A stretch of DNA of 64,000 bases from positions 1-64,000 of the forward strand of contig URIB01000001.1 in the NCBI GenBank assembly GCA_900547785.1. Reading direction: 5' to 3'. The position numbers and the translations under genes were made by a program. Shown piece after piece: positions 36,404-44,298 of this stretch. The notes below the pieces were generated by a model. The model saw only the letters and a program-made list of their open reading frames with translations, made no database searches and had not been told where the DNA came from. This DNA is from an uncultured Dialister sp. (GTDB lineage Bacteria > Bacillota > Negativicutes > Veillonellales > Dialisteraceae). Position 1 is the first letter of the stretch; each line of letters begins with the position of its first letter.

Positions 36404-36629
36404 TTCATCCGTCTTTTGAAAGTATTTAGAATACAATAAATACTAAAATTGAGGGCAGATATCTTTTTAGGAAAGCAAGGGAGGAAATTATTTGTAGGAT
36501 TCAGTAAAATAAGATATGATAGTTTGCCTGTGCTGCTAAGAGTGGACAGAGAAGTTCATGACGGAATAATGACGTTTTCTTCACCAATATATCAAATACA
36601 GACAATATGGGTAATGACGAGGTGTATAA

Positions 36630-37106
36630 ATGATTTCAAAAATGAAACTCAGGGAATTAATACTGACTATATCAGGATTTGCGGCAATAATATTGATTTG
36701 TATTTTAGTCAGTTATTTGGAATCAAGGAAGCCCGAAATAGAGATAATGAGAAGCATTGCAGGAGTCAATATATATAATGAAAAACGTACATTAGCGGAT
36801 TTATTGCAGTTTAACTATAGAACTCCTACAAATTATATTCTCACATGCTCTTTGCAATCTGACGGAAATCAAACAAATATTACAGACTATTATAAAAAAT
36901 GTTTGGAGAATACCGGATGGAAATTTACAGGGGAGTCAAAAAATATAGATCATTCAAGCAACAGTAAGATAGGGGAGTCATTTAGTTTCGAAAAAGGAAT
37001 ATACAAATTGGAATTATATTTTAAAACTCAGGATTTGTATGATTACGAAAAAGGTGGCGGAAAAATTTTGCTGAAGTATTCTGTGGCAATTTATCCTGAA
37101 GCATGA
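36630..37106 (+). CDS. One-TM protein, distant relative of the tandem family
   Basis: 158-residue protein with one N-terminal membrane helix (LILTISGFAAIILICILVSYLE) and a soluble domain with TDYYKKCLENTGWKFTGESK, which aligns in layout with the REQLLSRGWKMDKRY segment of the neighbouring copies. GAGGTG precedes the ATG. No known domain. It sits inside the tandem array, probably cotranscribed with the next gene. Confidence 0.65.
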   Translation: MISKMKLRELILTISGFAAIILICILVSYLESRKPEIEIMRSIAGVNIYNEKRTLADLLQFNYRTPTNYILTCSLQSDGNQTNITDYYKKCLENTGWKFTGESKNIDHSSNSKIGESFSFEKGIYKLELYFKTQDLYDYEKGGGKILLKYSVAIYPEA

Positions 37107-37123
37107 AAAGAGGGACACAATTT

Positions 37124-37615
37124 ATGTCTGATTATGATAAGAGAAACAATTTGTCTGCAGTTGGGTCTTGTTTTTTTATTTTGTCGGGAATACTTTCTAT
37201 TTTTTATTGCATAGTAAAAATCCATGAAGGGAAAATTATTTTCATGGATTTTTCAGACTGTATTTTTATATTCCTTATTATATTAATGAGTGCATTTATA
37301 ATATTTATAGGGATATGGCAGTTGCATACAGGACTGAGAAATTCAGACGAAAAGGGCATAGGGCGTGCTCAAACCTCTATTATGCATAAATTGATAAAAC
37401 TATTTTGGTATCCTGAAGAATATTATAAAAGAAAAAATAGTCATACACGTACTAATAAGATAAAACACCACATAGGGGTTGTAGTGGCTGTCATGGCGGC
37501 TTTTCTTATAGGTGCAGTCTTTTTTTACTTACCCCGATTAATTTTACCTGAAATGATTATAAAAATTTTCATTCTTATAAGTATTATAGTATATTGCAGA
37601 AAATATCTGATGTAA
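37124..37615 (+). CDS. Polytopic membrane protein of unknown function
   Basis: 163-residue protein with about four hydrophobic segments: two near the N terminus (SCFFILSGILSIFYCIV and FIFLIILMSAFIIFIGIW), one or two at the C terminus (VVVAVMAAFLIGAVFFYLP). The middle carries a basic stretch. AGAGGG before the ATG at 37124 supports that start; an ATG at 37103 overlaps the preceding stop but lacks a site. No family recognised. Confidence 0.6.
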   Translation: MSDYDKRNNLSAVGSCFFILSGILSIFYCIVKIHEGKIIFMDFSDCIFIFLIILMSAFIIFIGIWQLHTGLRNSDEKGIGRAQTSIMHKLIKLFWYPEEYYKRKNSHTRTNKIKHHIGVVVAVMAAFLIGAVFFYLPRLILPEMIIKIFILISIIVYCRKYLM

Positions 37616-37662
37616 TGCATTTAATTGAAAAGCCATTTTACTTATGTTGCGGTATGCTGCAA

Positions 37663-37740
37663 AGCGGATATTTATATGTAGCTCCGTCAAAAAGAAAAAA
37701 CAGAGCAATGGAACAATTATGCAACTCAATTTTTGAGTAA
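37663..37740 (+). pseudogene. Decayed 3' end of a tyrosine integrase
   Basis: The stretch matches the last codons of the integrase at 58959-60125: ADIY, then a stop, then KNRAMEQLCNSIFE and stop, against ADIYTHLSQKEKNRAAEQLCNSIFE in the intact gene. One A is missing from the A-run (a frameshift) and there is an in-frame stop. Similarity continues about 17 bases past the stop (TGGTGCAAAATAT). It is a scar of an earlier related integration or of recombination with the present element. Confidence 0.8.
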
Positions 37741-37792
37741 AAAATGGTGCAAAATATATTTGTAATATAAATGATTTGTGAGAGGTACAACC

Positions 37793-38263
37793 ATGAAGAA
37801 AATAGATTGGGACAATTTAGAATATTACGTTGTAGGAATTGTAGCTGGCATAGTTGCTTTAATATATGCCTTGTATGTTGGTACTCTTTGGTACGTCACT
37901 TATGACTACCGGATAGAAATGAAAGACCAAATGGTTGAGACATATCAACAACTTTCCGACCCTATACCGCCTATCAAAGATGATTATGGGATTCAACAAA
38001 AAATGCTGGTCTATTTTGTTAGCGGAACAAGAACATTTGAACGGAATTTAACAGATGATGAATTTGACCGATATGGAGAACAACTTTTGTCTCGGGGATG
38101 GAAAATTGACAAAAAATATACTGAGAATAATAAATACGGTACATTCGCACGCATGAATTTAAGTAAGGGTGAATTTATTTTTGTGATTAGTCGGTGCCTT
38201 GAGAAAAATACATGCAGATTCTATTTAATAAAAGAAGACTGGATATACGATAAAGGATTTTAA
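37793..38263 (+). CDS. One-TM protein of a tandem family, copy 3
   Basis: 156-residue paralogue. Its membrane helix (VVGIVAGIVALIYALYVGTL) and its leader (ATTTGTGAGAGGTACAACC) match copy 1, its centre is identical to copy 2 (37898-38091), and its C-terminal third is its own. It is therefore a mosaic. It follows directly behind the integrase remnant. GAGAGG gives a good start at 37793. Function unknown. Confidence 0.75.
   Translation: MKKIDWDNLEYYVVGIVAGIVALIYALYVGTLWYVTYDYRIEMKDQMVETYQQLSDPIPPIKDDYGIQQKMLVYFVSGTRTFERNLTDDEFDRYGEQLLSRGWKIDKKYTENNKYGTFARMNLSKGEFIFVISRCLEKNTCRFYLIKEDWIYDKGF
37898..38091 (+). repeat. 194-bp exact repeat, second copy
   Basis: Same sequence as 36038-36231, offset by exactly 1860 bases. 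Confidence 0.9.
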
Positions 38264-38374
38264 TTCATTCGTCATAGAGAGTGGTTTGTTTGCATATCCG
38301 AAAAAATCATCTTTGTAGTTATGTAAGATTACCAAACCGGAAAGGTGCGTTCAATTCCATTACCTCTGTTAAAT

Positions 38375-38413
38375 CAAAAAGCCCTTGCCAAATCAGTTGG
38401 TAAGGGCTTTTTG
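38375..38413. terminator. Terminator between copy 3 and the toxin-antitoxin genes
   Basis: AAAAAGCCCTT pairs with AAGGGCTTTTT, with inner CCAA/TTGG pairing; suited to both convergent units. Confidence 0.85.
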
Positions 38414-38427
38414 TGTACACTTTATTA

Positions 38428-38748
38428 TTATGGAAACCATAAATGATCAAAATCACGTCTTTGATATAATATGCGGCGTACTTCCATTGTGTCATCTATG
38501 ACCACATAAAAGATGCAAAAGTTTCTCACATAAATTTTGTAATAAGGATATTTTCTTTTCTTTGCCGATGGATAGGGACTAAATGAAAGCGGCATTTCCA
38601 ACCGCTTCATAATGGCAATTTCCACATCATCGACAAGACGCATGGCCGCTTCCGGGTTTTTGAGTGTCAATGCGATATAATCAATAATTTCATTTAAATC
38701 CTGTTCAAACAGGGGCAGGAAAGACAGATTATATTTTTTTGGCTGCAT
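38428..38748 (-). CDS. RelE/ParE-family toxin
   Basis: 106-residue toxin of the ParE/RelE fold: YNLSFLPLFEQDLNEIIDYI at the N terminus, then YKIYVRNFCIFYVVIDDTMEVRRILYQRRDF with the strand-rich core and basic end. Members inhibit gyrase (ParE) or cleave ribosomal mRNA (RelE); the motif pattern leans to ParE. Its start overlaps the end of the antitoxin gene by 20 bp, so toxin translation depends on antitoxin translation. It may stabilise the accessory region. Confidence 0.88.
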   Translation of the reverse strand: MQPKKYNLSFLPLFEQDLNEIIDYIALTLKNPEAAMRLVDDVEIAIMKRLEMPLSFSPYPSAKKRKYPYYKIYVRNFCIFYVVIDDTMEVRRILYQRRDFDHLWFP

Positions 38749-39001
38749 AGATTCTGCCTCTTATTCTTCCAAACACAGCCTCTTTCGTGTCCCGTACAGC
38801 ATTTTCCAGGGCCATTTTATCAGCTTCATCAAGACTTTTTTCAACAGTATCTGTAATTTTTGTATACTGCTCAATGCTCATCAGCACCATAGTTCCATAT
38901 CCGTTTTTGGTAAGAAATACCGGATGATTTGTTTCGAGTACCATTTCCTCTACTTCAGGAAACTTATTTCTCAAGTCAGATACGGGCCGTATATTCATCA
39001 T
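38729..39001 (-). CDS. Phd/YefM-family antitoxin
   Basis: 90-residue antitoxin: NIRPVSDLRNKFPEVEEMV and TNHPVFLTKNGYGTMVLMSIEQY are the DNA-binding Phd/YefM fold; the C-terminal part, which neutralises the toxin, is charged and includes DKMALENAVRDTKEAVFGR. AGGAGGAGG lies before the ATG. The antitoxin is expected to repress its own operon together with the toxin. Confidence 0.9.
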   Translation of the reverse strand: MMNIRPVSDLRNKFPEVEEMVLETNHPVFLTKNGYGTMVLMSIEQYTKITDTVEKSLDEADKMALENAVRDTKEAVFGRIRGRIYAAKKI

Positions 39002-39153
39002 GTTTTCCTCCTCCTTTTATCTCAATTATATCTTAATTCTATCATGAATATATCTTATTAGCCATAGAGATTTGATTTTTTACCTTTTGTCATCTAAAAA
39101 TATTTCACTTGTATATGATATGAATGAGCAGAAGAACTGCTTTTATATTAATC

Positions 39154-39183
39154 CGGGAACCGCTTATGTGGTTCTCTTTTTAT
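39154..39183 (+). promoter_or_regulatory. Leader hairpin before the LRAT-like gene
   Basis: GAACCGC pairs with GTGGTTC around TTAT and is followed by TCTTTTTATT, an intrinsic-terminator form placed about 30 bases before the gene start. No gene ends upstream on this strand, so it may be an attenuator. Confidence 0.4.
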
Positions 39184-39211
39184 TTGATGCCGGGAAGGTG
39201 GTTTATATGAA

Positions 39212-39673
39212 TTGAAAGGAAAAGAAATCAAATTATTTGATGAGAGCGAACTCTTTGGAGAAACCATAGGCCTCTTGTCCAATTTGGAAGAAAGTTTGGA
39301 CAGTTTGCTTGATGTGTTTGATGATTCACGGAATGAGATACGGAAAAGGCAAGCCCTCTTGCCAAAGGAAGCTAAAAGACTGTTTCAAAAAGGGGATCAT
39401 ATTGCTGTTATGAGGCTCTGTTATACACACCATGGTATATATGACGGAAAAGGAAAAGTCTATGAGTATAACGAGGGTAAAGTCATTCACCGTTCACTGG
39501 AATCTTTTGCCTCAGGGGATCTCCTTTATCTCATCAGTGATTCAGCAAGGTTTACGCCCGATGAGATTATCCGCCGTGCCAAAAGCAGGCTGGGAGAAGA
39601 GAATTACCATCTTTTATGGAATAACTGTGTTAATTTTGCAACGTGGTGCCGGTCAGGAGTACCACGGGAATAA
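39212..39673 (+). CDS. LRAT-domain (NlpC/P60-like) protein
   Basis: 153-residue protein with the circularly permuted papain-like LRAT fold: His in CYTHHGIYDGKGKVYEYNEG and the catalytic-type Cys in NNCVNFATWCRSG. Such proteins act as acyltransferases or phospholipases/thiol hydrolases. The N terminus is charged and may be helical. The only in-frame start is a TTG at 39212 placed ten bases after GGAAGGTGG; an ATG five bases earlier reads ATG-AAT-TGA in another frame. No signal peptide. It is coupled to the next gene (TAATG). Confidence 0.7.
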   Translation: MKGKEIKLFDESELFGETIGLLSNLEESLDSLLDVFDDSRNEIRKRQALLPKEAKRLFQKGDHIAVMRLCYTHHGIYDGKGKVYEYNEGKVIHRSLESFASGDLLYLISDSARFTPDEIIRRAKSRLGEENYHLLWNNCVNFATWCRSGVPRE

Positions 39674-39693
39674 TGAAAGGAAAGAAAACAAAA

Positions 39694-39993
39694 ATGGAAG
39701 AAAAAATGGAAGAAACTTTGAACGATAAGCAGTGTCAGCAAATTGGAGAAGCGATTGCTTCTATTATTAAAGACTTTGGAAGATTAACATCCTCAGTCAT
39801 TCGTTTTATGGAAGACATTGATATAGCTTGTGATAAAGCTTTGGCTTCTATAGATGATGGAGAAGTAACGGAAAAAGAGGAAGATATAAACGGCCCGCAA
39901 GATATAGATGAAGCCGAAGATATTTTTGATAAAGAAGACTTTACGGAATCAGGAAACGATGCTAATTACGAAACAGAATCCGCAGAGATCTGA
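39694..39993 (+). CDS. Small acidic protein
   Basis: 99-residue protein, strongly acidic in its C-terminal half (EEDINGPQDIDEAEDIFDKED), with a helical N-terminal half. AAAGGAAAG nine bases before the ATG at 39694 gives the start; an ATG at 39673 overlapping the upstream stop is possible. Acidic small proteins of plasmids and phages often mimic DNA (anti-restriction) but nothing here proves that. No family recognised. Confidence 0.55.
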   Translation: MEEKMEETLNDKQCQQIGEAIASIIKDFGRLTSSVIRFMEDIDIACDKALASIDDGEVTEKEEDINGPQDIDEAEDIFDKEDFTESGNDANYETESAEI

Positions 39994-39999
39994 ATACAC

Positions 40000-40031
40000 G
40001 GGGGGCCACTAGTTTGGGCACCCCATTTTTA
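40000..40031 (+). terminator. Terminator after the acidic-protein gene
   Basis: GGGG-G-GCC pairs with GGGC-A-CCCC around a short loop, followed by ATTTTTA. Confidence 0.6.
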
Positions 40032-40049
40032 TATATGAGGAGGAAAACA

Positions 40050-41174
40050 ATGAAACAAGGTAAGAGTATTGAAGAACTGGGATTAGAGCTTAAAAGACAG
40101 CGTTTAGCAAGAAAAGATATCATAACGTCTACCAATAATTTGTCTTTTTACACAAACACAGAAGGAGCATCGTATCTGTGCACCAGAAAGCCGGATAAAA
40201 CGTGGGAGAGATACCTGGTCAGTGAATTAACACACAGGCAGATTGCGTCCAAACTTAATATTCCTTTCCGCTACTATGAAAAGATGAGGGCAGAAAATCC
40301 CATGCTTTTGGACGAGAATATCATCAGTTGGTTCAAAAAGGATCCCCAGAAAAGAATGATTCGCACTATGGACCATACCGCAAGAGCATTTCTTTCCGAC
40401 AGATACCGCCGTCTGGACAATATGGAGCTGTGTGCTTCTATTCTTCCCGTTATCAGGGAAATGAAAGGCGCAGAAATCAAGAGCTGCGAAGTAACTGATA
40501 CCCACATGTATATCAAGGTGGTTAACCGCACCATGAAAACAGAAATACGCAAAGGTGATGCTGTACAAGCAGGCTTTATCGTAGCCAATAGTGAAGTCGG
40601 ATTAGGCAGTTTAAGAGTAGAACCTCTGGTGTACCGTCTTGTCTGTGATAACGGTATGATAGCCAAAGATTTTGGAAAAAAGAAATACCATGCAGGTCGT
40701 CAGATTGCCTGTGAAGAAGATGCTTACGAACTCTATTCGGACGCCACACTTGAACAAGACGATAAAGCTTTCTTTATGAAAGTCCAGGATATTGTGCGTA
40801 GTGCCGTTGATGAAACACGGTTTAATTTAATAACAGACCGGATGAAACAAGCGGCTGATAGCAAAATACGTAATTCTACCGACGAAGAAATCCGTATACT
40901 GGCAGACAAGTTCCTGTTAAATGAAGAAGAGCAAAATGAAATTATGAGACAGTTCTTTATGGGCGGAGATAACACTTGGTACGGTCTTATTAACGCAGTA
41001 ACCGCAGCGAGCAAAGAAATGGAAACCTATGAAAGAGCTACCGACTTGGAACGCATCGGAGGAGATATGCTTTCCATGCCCTTTGGCAGCAAGAAAAAAT
41101 TACCTATCCTCAAAAAGGAGGAAAAGAAAACAAATCTTATCAAATACGCACCGATTGAAGAAATCCTTGCATAG
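40050..41174 (+). CDS. DUF932-like plasmid/phage protein
   Basis: 374-residue protein of the DUF932 type, common on plasmids, phages and integrative elements. Recognisable features are the middle part RAFLSDRYRRLDNMELCASI, the stretch VQAGFIVANSEVGLGSLRVEPLVYRLVCDNGM, and a mostly helical C-terminal third with charged repeats. Function is not established; a link to recombination or replication of mobile DNA is usually assumed. GAGGAGG precedes the ATG at 40050; the frame is open to 40014. It starts the plasmid-like block that runs to the ERF gene. Confidence 0.75.
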   Translation: MKQGKSIEELGLELKRQRLARKDIITSTNNLSFYTNTEGASYLCTRKPDKTWERYLVSELTHRQIASKLNIPFRYYEKMRAENPMLLDENIISWFKKDPQKRMIRTMDHTARAFLSDRYRRLDNMELCASILPVIREMKGAEIKSCEVTDTHMYIKVVNRTMKTEIRKGDAVQAGFIVANSEVGLGSLRVEPLVYRLVCDNGMIAKDFGKKKYHAGRQIACEEDAYELYSDATLEQDDKAFFMKVQDIVRSAVDETRFNLITDRMKQAADSKIRNSTDEEIRILADKFLLNEEEQNEIMRQFFMGGDNTWYGLINAVTAASKEMETYERATDLERIGGDMLSMPFGSKKKLPILKKEEKKTNLIKYAPIEEILA

Positions 41175-41213
41175 ATTCACTCTGCAAAAATCTAAAGGAA
41201 GGAAGGTGTTTTT

Positions 41214-41279
41214 ATGCACTGGCTTGAACTCGCTATTGCTGTTGCCAAATTGGTAGACCAATTAAACGATGATAAATAA
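41214..41279 (+). CDS. 21-residue ORF
   Basis: Reads MHWLELAIAVAKLVDQLNDD and one more Lys, then stop. AAGGAAGGAAGGTG lies just before the ATG and a strong terminator follows at once. The first two thirds could form an amphipathic or membrane helix. It may be a real small protein of the element; there is no homologue I know. Confidence 0.4.
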   Translation: MHWLELAIAVAKLVDQLNDDK

Positions 41280-41288
41280 CAAAAAGGA

Positions 41289-41328
41289 AAAACCGGCGCC
41301 GTTTCATAACAAGACTGCGCCGGTTTTG
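41289..41328 (+). terminator. Terminator after the DUF932/small-ORF unit
   Basis: AAACCGGCGC pairs with GCGCCGGTTTT, with a loop of about 18 bases. Confidence 0.85.
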
Positions 41329-41350
41329 TATTTCAAGAAAGGAAGATATA

Positions 41351-42031
41351 ATGCCCAATTGGTGTTTCACAGAATATATTTTCACCGGTCCTCTTAAAGA
41401 GTTGGAACGGTTGGAAAGAAATATTACAAAATGGACAGAAAAAAACTATGCTCCCAACGGTTTTGGTAAAGATTGGCTCGGAAATATTGCTGAAGGTGCA
41501 GGTATGGATTATACAAAAATTCCCTGCCGTGGTACTATCGGCAATTTATATATGCAGACTGACCAGGAAAGAAATAGAACCGGTCTGTACATAGATACGG
41601 AAACCGCATGGGTACCCCAACATGAACTGTGGGATTTCCTTATAAAAAAATATGCACCTCATACATCCTATCTTTATTATGCAGAAGAAGCGGGATTTGG
41701 ATTATATGAAACCAATGATATTTTCCGCATGTACTTTGATTTTGACTACGTGGTGGACAGCTACTACGATGCTACGGCAGATGAAAAGATTGTACGGTTT
41801 CAAGACTTCTTTCCTGAAGGGGTGAATTTTTGGAAAGATGAGGACTTGAATGTTCTCCTAGCTGATATTCTGCATAAAGAAGGAACAACTAAAGAGCTGA
41901 TAGATGCATTTTCCACTTTGGAGGACTGTTGGTCCGGTGATTCTTTTGTTTATTTTCATGAGGTAGAACGGGTAGATAGTCCTATATCCAATGCTCCTTA
42001 TCTGAAAGAGGGAGACGATTATGCCAGCTAA
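41351..42031 (+). CDS. Api92/DUF1281-like protein
   Basis: 226-residue protein beginning MPNWCFTEYIFTGP, the hallmark of the DUF1281/Api92-like family with a ferredoxin-like fold, found on plasmids and phages. The rest is acidic and aromatic. Molecular role unknown. The next gene starts 11 bases before its stop in another frame, so they are coupled. GGAAG before the ATG at 41351. Confidence 0.7.
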   Translation: MPNWCFTEYIFTGPLKELERLERNITKWTEKNYAPNGFGKDWLGNIAEGAGMDYTKIPCRGTIGNLYMQTDQERNRTGLYIDTETAWVPQHELWDFLIKKYAPHTSYLYYAEEAGFGLYETNDIFRMYFDFDYVVDSYYDATADEKIVRFQDFFPEGVNFWKDEDLNVLLADILHKEGTTKELIDAFSTLEDCWSGDSFVYFHEVERVDSPISNAPYLKEGDDYAS

Positions 42032-42917
42032 AGAATTTATTTGTCCTGACGGAGGCACTATATCCATTCCCCGCTGTCTTTCTCAATGCCCCCATAAAGA
42101 GAGATGCATGTTTTTACCTACATTGAGAGCCCTTGCCAATTCTCTTGACCGGAATCTGGATAAGCCGTCTGTGACGGAACTTATTGGCGGTACAAGAGAA
42201 CTGTATCTGAAGAAAACGACATCTTATGCGGTAAATCCAATGAACCAGGTCTTTGCCCTGCACGGAACAGCTATACACTCTTTGCAGGAAGCCCAAACCT
42301 ATGGAGAACTTCTGTCGGAGGAACGCCTGCATGACAACATTACCAGCGGTAAGTTTGATTTATACGGAAAGATTCTCACCGATACAGAGGATACCGTTTT
42401 AGGAGATTATAAAGTCACAAGCAGTTACAAGTTGATGAAAGCTTTAGGGTATTACAAAGTGGATGTCCCTACAGGAGATGTATATAAAACAGGGATGAGA
42501 AAAGGCCAACCCAAATACAGAAAAGAATGGCGGACCGATGGTGTAAAAGCTGTCTTTGAATGGGCTGTCCAACTGAATTACTACCGCATGCTACTTGAAA
42601 AGCAAGGATTCAAAGTAAGCAGAATGGAAATACAGGCTTTTTGCAGAGATTACGGACTTCAAACTGCCTCGCAAAGAAATATAACCAAGCCGGTCCACCT
42701 GATTCCTATTCATCGTATCAGTAATCACTGGCTGCGAATCTATATGTCAGCCAAAGCAGAAAGATTCCGTAAGGCCTTAGTAAATAAAAAACTGCCTCCT
42801 CCCTGCAATTCAAGAGAGCGGTGGAACGGAAGAAAGTGTACAGGCTATTGCGACGTAGCTAACCGTTGTCCTTATGGTTTAGCGTTAAAACAAAAACAGG
42901 AAAAGGAGGCTGTCTGA
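42021..42917 (+). CDS. PD-(D/E)XK nuclease-like protein with C-terminal Cys cluster
   Basis: 298-residue protein related in layout to RecB/Cas4-type nucleases: HGTAIHSLQEAQ (motif His), GKFDLYG then LGDYKVTSSYK (Asp and D-x-K active site), a QLNYYRMLL helix, and a C-terminal cluster CTGYCDVANRCPYG that with CPHKERC near the N terminus could hold an iron-sulfur cluster. Such proteins trim DNA ends in recombination. It sits in a block with an ERF annealase, so a recombination partner role is reasonable. GGGAG before the ATG. Its stop overlaps the next start (TGATG). Confidence 0.65.
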   Translation: MPAKEFICPDGGTISIPRCLSQCPHKERCMFLPTLRALANSLDRNLDKPSVTELIGGTRELYLKKTTSYAVNPMNQVFALHGTAIHSLQEAQTYGELLSEERLHDNITSGKFDLYGKILTDTEDTVLGDYKVTSSYKLMKALGYYKVDVPTGDVYKTGMRKGQPKYRKEWRTDGVKAVFEWAVQLNYYRMLLEKQGFKVSRMEIQAFCRDYGLQTASQRNITKPVHLIPIHRISNHWLRIYMSAKAERFRKALVNKKLPPPCNSRERWNGRKCTGYCDVANRCPYGLALKQKQEKEAV

Positions 42918-43303
42918 TGGAAGAAAAAGAGTTAATACTATCTCCTATGATTGCTGAACAAATGATGCAGGATAAAGAATACAGCCGGGGAATATCAAAA
43001 ATAATTGCCCGCTATCTCAACCATGATTATGGATACGTAACACCGGAACGAGTTGTAATTAATGACAGAATACTTGCTTTCCATAGAAAAGAAAGCACTG
43101 TTGGAACAAGAGAAGTAAGGACCCAGTCTCCCTTTGACCTTGTCTTTGCCAGATATGAAAATCCAATGAACAAAAGCAAGTCACTCATCTGGGTATTTGA
43201 AGAGGATCTCCCGGCCTGCTTCTATCCAAGAATCTGGATAATCAAACCGGAAGAATACAACAGTTGGTTTCTTCCTATGAAAGAGAGGAAAGTTTCCGCA
43301 TAA
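42917..43303 (+). CDS. Small plasmid-type protein, paralogue A
   Basis: 128-residue protein. The core IISKIIARYLNHDYGYVTPE … RILAFHRKES … LIWVFEEDLP … IIKPEEY has the same pattern as the next gene (LSHDWGD … ILGIYP … KIWLVLDPS … IMYPDEY). Both match a family seen on plasmids and phages with a GDWGD motif and a C-terminal LPEEY. Function unknown. AAAGGAGG precedes the ATG at 42917. Confidence 0.6.
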   Translation: MEEKELILSPMIAEQMMQDKEYSRGISKIIARYLNHDYGYVTPERVVINDRILAFHRKESTVGTREVRTQSPFDLVFARYENPMNKSKSLIWVFEEDLPACFYPRIWIIKPEEYNSWFLPMKERKVSA

Positions 43304-43611
43304 TGCACAGATACGAAATTGATTTACACAAACTATGTATTGTTCAAACAAAACGCATTGCAGATGACAGCAGAAATAAAAAATCAATTCACAAAAAGGT
43401 CATAGAATCTATTTGTCGTTTTCTTTCCCATGACTGGGGTGATGCTACAGAAAGCTCAAAGGAAATGAATGACCTGGCTCTGGATACCGGTGATGATATA
43501 TTGGGTATTTACCCTGTATCTGAAAACCAAAAAATATGGCTCGTGTTAGATCCGTCAACAGGTATGAACAAAAAAAGAATTTTAACAATCATGTATCCCG
43601 ATGAGTATTAA
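43303..43611 (+). CDS. Small plasmid-type protein, paralogue B
   Basis: 102-residue protein with FLSHDWGDATESSKEMNDLA, then GDDILGIYPVSENQKIWLVLD and the terminal ILTIMYPDEY, the signature of a small protein family common on integrative elements. It starts inside the stop of paralogue A (TAATG). The terminator stem overlaps its last codons. Function unknown. Confidence 0.65.
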   Translation: MHRYEIDLHKLCIVQTKRIADDSRNKKSIHKKVIESICRFLSHDWGDATESSKEMNDLALDTGDDILGIYPVSENQKIWLVLDPSTGMNKKRILTIMYPDEY

Positions 43612-43623
43612 CTCATCGGGATA
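43588..43623 (+). terminator. Hairpin at the end of the small-protein pair
   Basis: ATCCCGATGAGT pairs with ACTCATCGGGAT around ATTA; a short T-rich stretch follows. The stem spans the stop codon. Confidence 0.7.
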
Positions 43624-43665
43624 GTTTATTTGCAGGGATAAATTTCCCGGAAATGGAGTGTAACA

Positions 43666-44283
43666 ATGAAACTAATAGCAGCAAAAATGATTGAAGTTAT
43701 GAAAGAATGCAGTCACGTTCTAAAAAACGGAACAAATAATTTCCATGCTTACAAATATGCCACCTGTGCAGATGTACTGGAAAAGGTAAATGCTTCTTTT
43801 GTAAAACATGGGATTAGTACCATGGCTGTACCTGAACTTTTATCTATGGAAAAGGTAACAACAACGAAAGGAAATACAGAAAATTTAGCATCCGTAAAAA
43901 TTACAATTATGCTCATCGATTCAGAATCAGGAGAAACGATGAGTATAGTCGGACTGGGAAGCGGACAGGACAGCGGAGATAAGGCTATTATGAAAGCACA
44001 AACGGCCGCTATTAAGTACGCATACCTTCTAAGTTTTGCGATAAGCACAGGCGATGACCCTGAAAATGATACTCTTCGGAATTATTTGGATCAGAAGGAC
44101 TACAACAGTCCTTCTCTTAGGGACAGCAACTATGCTCCTTCCCCTACATCCTATTCCGGTGATAGATACCTTTGTGAAAACTGTGGTTCGGAAATAAATC
44201 GGAAGGTGAAAGACTTCTCAAATAACAAATATGGAAAGAGCCTCTGTATAAAATGCCAACAATTAATAAAAAGGAGTGCCTAA
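43666..44283 (+). CDS. ERF-family single-strand annealing protein
   Basis: 205-residue protein of the ERF superfamily (phage P22 Erf type), which anneals homologous single strands. The diagnostic block is GLGSGQDSGDKAIMKAQTAA with IKYAYLLSFAISTGDDPE. The N-terminal part HAYKYATCADVLEKVNASF also fits. The C terminus has a CxxC … CxxC zinc-binding motif (CENCGSE, CIKCQQ), an add-on seen in some members. Together with the PD-(D/E)XK protein it suggests an element-encoded recombination pathway. GGAG before the ATG. Confidence 0.85.
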   Translation: MKLIAAKMIEVMKECSHVLKNGTNNFHAYKYATCADVLEKVNASFVKHGISTMAVPELLSMEKVTTTKGNTENLASVKITIMLIDSESGETMSIVGLGSGQDSGDKAIMKAQTAAIKYAYLLSFAISTGDDPENDTLRNYLDQKDYNSPSLRDSNYAPSPTSYSGDRYLCENCGSEINRKVKDFSNNKYGKSLCIKCQQLIKRSA

Positions 44284-44298
44284 CTTGAATCGAAATTC

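Noticed and set aside
36449..36778. 109-codon frame overlapping the 36630 gene
   Set aside because: Different frame from the 36630 gene, which has a ribosome-binding site, a membrane helix and family resemblance; this frame has none.
40050..44283. Intact prophage
   Set aside because: No capsid, portal, terminase, tail or lysis gene is visible in the accessory region; the content is plasmid- and IME-like.
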